In this document: positions 1 to 6,321 of the stretch, one piece after another
Numbering within the stretch: the stretch's first letter is position 1
Layout: each line of letters begins with the position of its first letter
Origin: DASRVA01 sp035687745
GTDB taxonomy: Bacteria; Gemmatimonadota; Gemmatimonadetes; JACCXV01; JAHWKZ01
Assembly (NCBI GenBank): GCA_035687745.1
Contig: DASRVA010000119.1
Span: 1 to 13,308, forward strand
Direction: 5' to 3'
DNA: 13,308 nt
Translations under genes and position numbers: made by a program
Notes under the pieces: generated by a model
Database searches by the model: none
Told to the model about the DNA's origin: nothing
What the model saw: only the letters and a program-made list of their open reading frames with translations

Positions 1-1130
1 GGAGCGGCCGGCTGGCCGAGGGAGTGCCCCTCTCGACCGGTGGCACCCTGCGGGTGGTCTTCGATCCGGACGAGCCCGAGAGATCCGCGAGCGGCACCAA
101 CGGTTTCGTGGACACCGCCATCCTGCGGATCGCCCGCCGCCTTCGTGACGAGGAGCCGGAGACTCCGCTGGTCGTGGTCACGAAGGACGTCAACCTGCGG
201 ATCCGCGCCGACGCCCTCGGGCTGCGGGCCGAGGACTACGAAAGCGACCGGGTGAGCCTGGAAGGCCTCTACACGGGTCAGACCGAGATCGAGGTGACCG
301 CCCAGGACCTCGAACGGTTCCGCAAGGAGGGCGCGCTCCCGCTCCCCCAGGGCGACTACCATCCCAACCAGTACGCGCTTCTGCGGGATCCCTCCGAGAC
401 CGGCAATACCGCGCTCGCCAGGATCGACAGCCTGGCCGGGCGGCTCCGCGCGCTGGTGGAAGGGGGGAGCGGGGTGCAGGGGATCCGCCCGCGCAACAAG
501 GAGCAATACTTCGCGCTGGACGCTCTGCTAGACCCCTCGCTGGTCCTGGTGACGATCATGGGCAAGGCCGGCACCGGCAAGACGCTCCTCGCGCTCGCAG
601 CAGGACTCCAGCAGGTCATGGTCGACGGGGTGTACAACCACCTCCTGGTTTCCCGTCCGACATTCCCGATGGGCAAGGACATCGGCTACCTGCCGGGGTC
701 GGTCGAGGAGAAGCTGAACCCGTGGATGCAGCCCATCTACGACAACCTGGCGCTGCTCTTGGAGAGCGACGGCGGCCGGGGCAGCCGCGCCGGCCGGACG
801 GTCGAGGACCTAGTGCGGCGCGGGATCCTGGCCGTGGAGCCCCTGACCCACATCCGTGGCCGCTCGATCCCCCAGCGGTTCATGCTCGTCGACGAGGCCC
901 AGAACCTGACGCCGCTCGAGGTCAAGACGATCCTGACCCGTGTCGGGGAGAGGACCAAGCTCGTCCTGACGGGCGACCCGTGGCAGATCGACACGCCCTA
1001 CATCGATTCGTCCTCGAACGGCTTCAACCACGTCGTCCACCACTTCGCCGACATCCCGCTCGCCGCCCATGTGCAGCTCGTGAAGGGCGAGCGCTCGAAG
1101 CTCGCCGAGTACGCGGCCAACCTGCTCTGA
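1..1130 (+). CDS. PIN-PhoH family ATPase/ribonuclease, 5' end outside the window
   Basis: This is a PhoH2-type protein with a PIN nuclease domain fused to a PhoH NTPase. Known members couple ATP-driven RNA unwinding to RNA cleavage in the cytoplasm. The frame is already open at base 3, and the residues before the GTG at 24 fit the family, so I treat the gene as truncated upstream rather than starting at 24. The visible N-terminus is the last half of the PIN domain (VDTAILRIARR, then TKDVNLRIRADALG at about bases 108-220). The Walker A motif GKAGTGKT is encoded at 560-583 and Walker B FMLVDEAQN at 879-905. The motif LTGDPWQID follows, typical of PhoH. The stop TGA is at 1128-1130. About 375 residues are visible; full-length relatives have roughly 440-470, so some 70-100 are missing. 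The family call is secure; the RNA substrate is unknown. Confidence 0.93.
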   Translation, partial: SGRLAEGVPLSTGGTLRVVFDPDEPERSASGTNGFVDTAILRIARRLRDEEPETPLVVVTKDVNLRIRADALGLRAEDYESDRVSLEGLYTGQTEIEVTAQDLERFRKEGALPLPQGDYHPNQYALLRDPSETGNTALARIDSLAGRLRALVEGGSGVQGIRPRNKEQYFALDALLDPSLVLVTIMGKAGTGKTLLALAAGLQQVMVDGVYNHLLVSRPTFPMGKDIGYLPGSVEEKLNPWMQPIYDNLALLLESDGGRGSRAGRTVEDLVRRGILAVEPLTHIRGRSIPQRFMLVDEAQNLTPLEVKTILTRVGERTKLVLTGDPWQIDTPYIDSSSNGFNHVVHHFADIPLAAHVQLVKGERSKLAEYAANLL

Positions 1131-1172
1131 TGGGGCCGGCCGGACGGGTTCTGCCGCGATGAGAGCGACGTT

Positions 1173-1233
1173 TGTGGATAACCGGTGGAAAAACCGTGGA
1201 GAACGGGCGGCCATTATGTGGACGACGAGTGGA
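1173..1233 (+). promoter_or_regulatory. Phased GTGGA repeats, 11-bp period (candidate protein-binding array)
   Basis: GTGGA occurs at 1174, 1185, 1196, 1218 and 1229. Successive starts differ by 11, 11, 22 and 11 bp, and the skipped register at 1207 holds the degenerate GCGGC. The first copy lies in TGTGGATAA, a perfect reverse complement of the DnaA box; the next two read GGTGGAAAA and CGTGGAGAA. Spacing by one helical turn puts all copies on one DNA face, as for OmpR/PhoB or SARP-type activators or a DnaA oligomer. It lies between phoH-like gene and the large-RNA promoter, about 150 bp upstream of that -35. The binding protein is inferred, not seen. Confidence 0.5.
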
Positions 1234-1384
1234 GCCGCTGTCGGCATGCTTCCAACCGTCGCGCGGGCAGTCGTTTGGCCGCGGTCGCGTCCCATAGAGG
1301 TTCAGCTGACGCTGATAAGGCGTACCATCGAAAGCAGTTGCGCAGCTTTCCAGCGAGTCATGTAACTCTTTTCCCTGCAACGGT

Positions 1385-1414
1385 TTGACACGTCGAACGC
1401 GGGCCTCGTATACT
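1385..1414 (+). promoter_or_regulatory. Strong sigma70 promoter of the large RNA
   Basis: A perfect -35 TTGACA is at 1385-1390 and the -10 TATACT (5 of 6 to consensus) at 1409-1414, with an 18-bp spacer. Transcription should start near the G/A at 1421-1422. This is by far the best promoter in the window and no coding start follows it, which supports an RNA gene downstream. The 11 bp CGGTTTGACAC around the -35 recur at the thiolase promoter (11822-11832). Confidence 0.8.
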
Positions 1415-1420
1415 GCCCTC

Positions 1421-2527
1421 GAAGGTCGGACGATGACCTGGTACCTGGCACCGCAACTCACTCCGCGTGCCCTCCGGGAGGGTTCGTGGACGCTCTTCGA
1501 ACGGGTCCCCGGAACAGCGATGTCACCGGATCCGTTGGCGTAAGCTCGGAGCGACGCTGCCCAAAGCGCGCGGAGGTGAGACGAGGTGCGGAAAGCGCAA
1601 AAGGGTTGCGGCAACCTTTGGGTCGCTGCGCCCCGTTGCGGATCGAGACCCCGGGAGGCCGGCGGAGGCGCCACATGGCGCTTCTCGCGAAGCCTGAGGG
1701 GGGAGCCGACGGGAAGCCGTCGGCAACGCAACGGTGGTCATGCCCTAGAGCGCGGAAAACCCCAGGGGAGCAGCGAGCGGAGGGGCGGCTAACCCCCGTT
1801 TTTCCGCCACGGATTCCCGCGGGGAGCAAAGCCCTGAAGCCGGGGCTGTTCTGGACTTGGATGTGGCACCTGGTGCCACGCCGACCGTCCGGACGGCCAA
1901 CGGCAGGAGGGCAACGGACGCCGAAAGGCGCCCAAGGCTCCGCGGGAGGGGAAAGCTTCGAAGGGGGAACCCCATGAGCGTTACCGACCCTAACCGGTCG
2001 GAGGGACGCGGGAGAAGCAAGGCGGCAGGAGGGTGCGAAACCCTGTAGCCGCACCAGAACCGGGACGAGGCAAATCCCGGATTAGTGGGCTCCCGTGTCC
2101 GGATGCGCTGTAGGGGCAAGAGACTCCACGGGAGGCGTCGCTGCCCGACAGGGCTCCGGCAGCTGACCCGGTCATACTCTGAAGGGGGACCAACCCTAGG
2201 AGAGGCGGAGCGACCGTTTTCGAACGATCGCACCCGCCGGCGGTCGGGAAGACCCCAGGGTCGGGGCGCAAGCCGACGACGAAGGGGGAGCGCGGAACCA
2301 ATGACCGCGCTACCGCGCGCCGGGATGACCTCTGAAAGGGAGGCGAACCCCACGAGAGGAGGCGTTCGGCAGTGGACCTTCGGGTCCGGGCCGTTCGCGA
2401 GCCGGTGTCGGTCATGTCTTCGGAGGAGGAAACAGGCGCCAACACTCGTCCGGCCTTCACTTTGTTTTGCTGTCTCGTGCAGCGCGTCGAAAGCCGCCCG
2501 GCAGAAATGTCGGGCGGCTCGTTTTTG
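1421..2527 (+). ncRNA. Very large structured non-coding RNA, about 1.1 kb, unassigned class
   Basis: Open frames here are low-complexity Arg/Gly/Pro translations on both strands without start signals or recognisable domains. The segment is bracketed by a consensus promoter and an intrinsic terminator. It is packed with perfect local helices: 1470-1474/1478-1482; 1705-1712/1717-1724 (8 bp); 1752-1759/1800-1807 (8 bp enclosing further stems); 1863-1869/1873-1879; 2022-2026/2048-2052 with 2030-2034/2040-2044; 2060-2065/2075-2080; 2090-2097/2127-2134 (8 bp); 2289-2295/2305-2311; 2374-2378/2383-2387 closed by UUCG. The two ends can pair: 1429-1438 with 2410-2418, 9 bp with one bulged G. I found no RNase P, tmRNA, rRNA, group I or group II (domain V) signatures. 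It is comparable in size to ornate RNAs such as OLE, GOLLD and ROOL, but I cannot match it to any. Function is unknown. The RNA call is fairly firm; exact ends are inferred from promoter and terminator. Confidence 0.75.
2492..2526 (+). terminator. Intrinsic terminator of the large RNA
   Basis: A 12-bp stem pairs 2492-2503 with 2508-2519, all Watson-Crick except one G-U. It is capped by a GAAA loop (2504-2507) and followed by a T5 tract at 2522-2526. Transcripts from the 1385 promoter should end here, which separates the RNA from the regulator gene downstream. Confidence 0.9.
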
Positions 2528-2530
2528 GGG

Positions 2531-2840
2531 GGCCCCGGTGGTCGCCCCGTCGCCGGCTCAACACACGCTAGTTGCGACCCGGCCCCTGGGAGGGTTCCCC
2601 CCGGCTGCACGGCCCCGGCTGCAGCTCGTGCAACAGGAAAAGCCGAGCCTTCGGCTGAAGAATTCGAAGGTGAGACGATCTCGACGCACAGATCGGGCCC
2701 GGGCTCCCGCCGAGCACAGCCCATGCCACGCGACAGCCCGATCGCCGCCGGATCGACCGCGTGCTACTATCTCGGCGGTAGCCAGCGGTGACTCCCGGAT
2801 CGGACCTGCCCCCTTCCCGCGCTCGCGGCAGTGCGCGACG
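2531..2840 (+). other. Non-coding leader region upstream of the STAND regulator
   Basis: These 310 bases hold no supportable gene. I see a weak hairpin, 2641-2646 with 2651-2656. Followed by T's on the minus strand, it could be a poor terminator in that direction. I also see one candidate promoter element at 2762-2770. Nothing else in the stretch stands out. Confidence 0.6.
2762..2770 (+). promoter_or_regulatory. Candidate extended -10 promoter for the regulator gene
   Basis: TGCTACTAT combines an extended -10 TG with TACTAT (5 of 6 to TATAAT). No good -35 lies 17 bp upstream, as is common for extended -10 promoters. A start near 2777 would leave a leader of about 64 nt before the ATG at 2841. 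Confidence 0.35.
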
Positions 2841-5800
2841 ATGACACGTGCCACGAAGATCGTGCCCCCGGTTCTGCCCGCGTGGTCCATCCCCCGGCCA
2901 TCCCTGGAAGAGCGTCTCGACGAGGCGCTGGAACGGCGTCTCACCACGGTCGTGGCGGGAGCCGGCTTCGGGAAGTCCACCGTTCTTGCCCGCTGGAGCT
3001 CCGAAGGAGAAGGTGCCTGGTACACGCTCGATGAGCGGGACTCCGACCTCGGCACGTTCGCGCGGGGCCTGGTTGCGGCTCTCCGAAGACGGGTGCCGGA
3101 CCTCCCCGCGGATCTGGCCGACGCCTTCGACCCGCGGAGCCAAATCCAGCCCGAGGAACGCACGCGGATCGAAGCCATCGCCGCTCACCTGAGCGAGGCC
3201 CTCGAGACGGGTCTCGACCGCGATCTCCCCCTCGTTCTCGACGACGTGCACATCCTGCAGGACGACGGCTCGTCGTCCCGGCTCGTGGAGGGACTCTGTC
3301 GTCACGCCCCGTCGACCTTCCATCTCGTTCTCGCTTCCCGGACCCAGATCCCGTTCCCGATCGAACGCCTGCGTGGCCGGGGCGAAGTGCTGTCGATCGA
3401 GCCCGGCATGCTCGCCTTCTCGACGGAGGAAGTGGAGCAGGTTCTTCGGGCCGCTCTCGAGGAGGACGTTTCGGATTGGGCCCTACCCCTCCATGAGATG
3501 ACGGGCGGCTGGCCGGCGGCAGTGCGACTGGCCATCGAGGCGTTTCGGGGGACCGGATCCGAGCGCGGCCCCGATACGCTCAAGAAGCTCCGGCGTCCGG
3601 GCGGCCCGCTGTTCGCGTATCTGGCCGAAGAGGTGTTCGCGAACGAGTCCGCCGACGTGCAGGACCTTCTCAGGCGGACGGTGCCCTTGGATCGCTTCAC
3701 GGCTGGGCTCTGCGAGACCCTCGGAGTCGATCATGCGGAGGTGACGCTGGCGGACCTGGTCAGGCGTGGGCTATTCATACAGCCCGAAGCGGGCCAGGAT
3801 GGGGAATGGTTCTCCACGCACGCGCTCGTGCGCGAATTCGTCGCCCGGAACTGGCCACTGGACGCCGGGGAAAGCCGCGACCTGCACCGGGTCGCTGCGG
3901 AGTGGTTCGAACGCCGGGGGCATTTCCGGGAAGCCCTGCGGGCCCTGGCCGGGGCCTCAAACCCGGGCGCCATCGATCGGCTGCTGCGGGAAAGAGGCGA
4001 AGAGATCCTCTCCCACGGGGCGGTCGACGAGCTGCTGCGGTTGGCCGACCTCGTCCCCGCGGAATTGCGGGATGCACAGCTGGAAGAGCTCTTCGGCGAA
4101 GCGTACACCGTTCACGGCGAGGCCGCCCGTGCCGAGGAGTGCTTCCGGCGAGCCGCCGAGGGATTGGAGCAGCTGCCCCCCGGTCTGGCCTGGCGGATCG
4201 GCCAGATGCACCACACTCGCGGCGAGCACGAACAGGCGCTTCGCATCTACGCGCGGGGGCGGATCGACGGCAGCCGTTTGCGAGAGGAGGCCTGGCTGCT
4301 GGCGGCGACAGCATCGGCGCTGGTCATGACCGGCGACCTCGAGGCGTCGCGGCCCCTGAGCGCGCGCTCTCTGGCCGCGGCCGAAGCCTCCGGCGATCCG
4401 CAGGCGCACGCGGCCGCGCACGCGGCCATCATGCTGCTCACCTCGGGCAGGGAGCCGAGCGCCTCCGAGGAGCACTACCAGCACGCCCTGGACTGGGCAA
4501 GACGCGCGGGGGACGTCCTTCTGAGCGTCCGGATCCGCACCAACCGGGCGAGCCATCTCGACGACGAAGGTCAGTACGAGGAAGCGCTGGCAGAGCTCGA
4601 GATCGCGATACGGGAGGCTGAGCTGGCCGGGTATGCCGAGCGGTTGGCGCTGGCGCTCAACAACCGCGGGTGGACGCGATACCATCTGGGCCGACTTGAG
4701 GAGGCGATCGCCGATCTCGACCGTTCGAAGGATATCTTCAATCGTCAGAGGTCGAGCCATGCCTGCTGGCCGCTCCGAAAGCTCGGAGCGATTTATCGCG
4801 AGCGGGGCGACCTCTCTCTGGCGCGCTCGGTTTGTGAGAAGGCGCTCGAGCTGGCCGAACGCTCCACCGATGTCCAGGGACTGATCGGGGCTCGAGTCGA
4901 GCTGGCCAGGATACTGGCCATCGAAGAGCCAGAGCGGGCCCGACTGCTGGCCGATCGTGCCGTGGCCGCCGGTCGCTCGTGGGGCGGTCTGGTGACGGCC
5001 CTCGTGACAGCGGGCTGGGTGGCACTCGCGCAGGGCAGGCGAGATCAGGCGGCCGAATTGGGACGCGAAGCCACCGAGGAGGCCCGCCAGAGGTCCCTCC
5101 GACCGGGCCTTGCCGAATCGTTGGAGCTCCAGGCCCTGTCGTCGACCGATCCGGCCCACGCCGGCGCGCTACTCGAGGAGGCGATCGCCCTTTGGCGGGA
5201 GATCGGAAATCCGCTGGGGGAAGCGCGGGCGGAGCTGGCGTGGGCCCGTTTCTCCTCCGCCCCCGAAGCTCCGTCCTTGGCCGTTCGGGCCGAGCGACGT
5301 CTCCAGACCATGGGTGTGCGGGCCGCCGCAGCGGCCGGGGCAGCCGGAATCCTGTGCGCCATGCCTCAGGGACAGCGTCCTCCCGTCGAGGTGCGCACGC
5401 TGGGGGGTTTCCTGCTGCTTCGGGACGGCCAACCCGTGCCGCCTTCGGAGTGGCAGTCGAAGAAAGCCCGGGATCTGCTGAAGATCCTGCTCGCCCGTCG
5501 AGGCCGGCCGACCCCTCGCGAGCTCCTCATGGAGGCTCTCTGGCCCGACGAGGATCCGGGGCCCCTGGCCAATCGATTGTCCGTCGCCCTGGCGAGGGCG
5601 CGCACCGTCCTGGATCCCGAGCGAGAGGGTCCTTCGGACCATTTCATCGGTGGCGATCCCACGGCCGTGTGGCTCGAGCTGGACAAGCTGCATGTCGATG
5701 TCGAGGTCTTTCTCGCCCAGGCGTCCGCGGGGATGGCGCTGCTCGAACAGGGTCGCGACTGGGACGCGAGGGAAGTGCTGGATGCGGCCGAGGCCAAATA

Positions 5801-6122
5801 CGCGGGCGATTTCCTGGAAGAGGATCTTTACGAGGAGTGGACGACGGGGTTGCGCGAGGAGGCGCGGGCGCTCTACGTCTCCGTGGCCCACGCCCTGGCC
5901 CGGATCTCCCGGCAGATGGACGATCACGACGCGGTGGTCCGGTATCTGCTGCGCGTCCTTCAGCGCGACCCGCACGATGAGGAGGCCCACCTCGGGCTCG
6001 TCTCGGCGCTGAGCGCCGCCGGCCGCCACGGCGAGGCCCGCCGGTCCTACGGATTCTACGTGGCCCGCATGGAGGAGTTGGGCGTCGAGCCCGCCCCCAT
6101 GCCCCTCCCGACGGCGGGGTAA
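2841..6122 (+). CDS. STAND ATPase transcription activator, MalT-like with C-terminal SARP/BTAD domain
   Basis: A 1093-aa signal-sensing transcription activator of the cytoplasm. Residues 1-50 match the MalT-type opening (P-R-P, then Walker A GAGFGKST at 40-47); Walker B LVLDD is at 131-135. A helical winged region follows, then a long alpha-solenoid of TPR-like repeats from roughly 380 to 830. From about 850 comes an OmpR-type winged helix (VRTLGGFLLLRDGQPV, then KKARDLLKILLARRGR) and then a bacterial transcriptional activation domain to the end. MalT itself ends in a LuxR helix-turn-helix, and AfsR has its SARP part at the N-terminus, so this is a MalT body with a SARP output at the C-terminus. 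Known STAND proteins switch on by ligand and ATP binding; the ligand here is unknown. I chose ATG 2841 because homology starts there. The frame stays open upstream to 2085, but that stretch runs through the structured RNA and its terminator. Possible regulator of the adjacent 6322 operon (inference). Confidence 0.88.
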   Translation: MTRATKIVPPVLPAWSIPRPSLEERLDEALERRLTTVVAGAGFGKSTVLARWSSEGEGAWYTLDERDSDLGTFARGLVAALRRRVPDLPADLADAFDPRSQIQPEERTRIEAIAAHLSEALETGLDRDLPLVLDDVHILQDDGSSSRLVEGLCRHAPSTFHLVLASRTQIPFPIERLRGRGEVLSIEPGMLAFSTEEVEQVLRAALEEDVSDWALPLHEMTGGWPAAVRLAIEAFRGTGSERGPDTLKKLRRPGGPLFAYLAEEVFANESADVQDLLRRTVPLDRFTAGLCETLGVDHAEVTLADLVRRGLFIQPEAGQDGEWFSTHALVREFVARNWPLDAGESRDLHRVAAEWFERRGHFREALRALAGASNPGAIDRLLRERGEEILSHGAVDELLRLADLVPAELRDAQLEELFGEAYTVHGEAARAEECFRRAAEGLEQLPPGLAWRIGQMHHTRGEHEQALRIYARGRIDGSRLREEAWLLAATASALVMTGDLEASRPLSARSLAAAEASGDPQAHAAAHAAIMLLTSGREPSASEEHYQHALDWARRAGDVLLSVRIRTNRASHLDDEGQYEEALAELEIAIREAELAGYAERLALALNNRGWTRYHLGRLEEAIADLDRSKDIFNRQRSSHACWPLRKLGAIYRERGDLSLARSVCEKALELAERSTDVQGLIGARVELARILAIEEPERARLLADRAVAAGRSWGGLVTALVTAGWVALAQGRRDQAAELGREATEEARQRSLRPGLAESLELQALSSTDPAHAGALLEEAIALWREIGNPLGEARAELAWARFSSAPEAPSLAVRAERRLQTMGVRAAAAAGAAGILCAMPQGQRPPVEVRTLGGFLLLRDGQPVPPSEWQSKKARDLLKILLARRGRPTPRELLMEALWPDEDPGPLANRLSVALARARTVLDPEREGPSDHFIGGDPTAVWLELDKLHVDVEVFLAQASAGMALLEQGRDWDAREVLDAAEAKYAGDFLEEDLYEEWTTGLREEARALYVSVAHALARISRQMDDHDAVVRYLLRVLQRDPHDEEAHLGLVSALSAAGRHGEARRSYGFYVARMEELGVEPAPMPLPTAG

Positions 6123-6232
6123 ATCCGGCCCGAGGTCCGTCGATTGGCAGGATGATCCCCCCTCAGGACAGGATGCCGAGAAGCCTTTAAGTCCACCCTC
6201 ATCCCGCTCTAAGACCGTTCCCCAGAATAGAA

Positions 6233-6246
6233 GTGGATATATCCAC
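6233..6246. promoter_or_regulatory. Perfect 14-bp palindrome, candidate operator of the exported-protein operon
   Basis: GTGGATATATCCAC is identical to its reverse complement and lies 76 bp before the ATG at 6322, in the only gap between the regulator gene and the operon. Its AT-rich centre could overlap a -10 element, but no clear -35 is visible. It shares the GTGGAT core with the phased array at 1173-1233. Confidence 0.45.
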
Positions 6247-6321
6247 CGGCGCCTTCGAGGGGAGTGGATGACCTGTCGGCTCACCCGGGCGGTCCCGCCA
6301 CCGGCAAAGAGGAGGAGCACT

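Noticed and set aside
1173..1233. Replication origin or CRISPR array
   Set aside because: Only one repeat is a perfect DnaA box, with no AT-rich unwinding region or dnaA/dnaN nearby. Units of 5 bp at 11-bp spacing are not CRISPR repeats.
1458..2353. Long ORFs on both strands within the large-RNA region
   Set aside because: Overlapping frames of similar length on both strands are expected at this GC content. None has a ribosome-binding site, domain or codon bias, and the helices explain the region better.
1421..2527. Known RNA: RNase P RNA, tmRNA, rRNA, group I or group II intron
   Set aside because: I did not find the RNase P conserved core, tmRNA ends, rRNA blocks, a group I P7-like core, or a group II domain V with its catalytic triad, and no intron-encoded protein is present.
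2638..2656. Minus-strand intrinsic terminator
   Set aside because: The stem is 6 bp with a short, interrupted T run, and there is no minus-strand gene for it to serve.
2085..2840. In-frame N-terminal extension of the STAND regulator by 252 codons
   Set aside because: The extension runs through the structured RNA and its terminator, is low-complexity Arg-rich, and family homology begins just after ATG 2841.
3957..5159. 400-aa ORF on the minus strand
   Set aside because: It lies wholly inside the regulator gene, antisense to conserved repeats, with no recognisable domain.
6268..6321. Upstream ATG for the prepilin-like protein
   Set aside because: It would add 18 residues before the leader and has no good ribosome-binding site, whereas GAGGAGG precedes ATG 6322.
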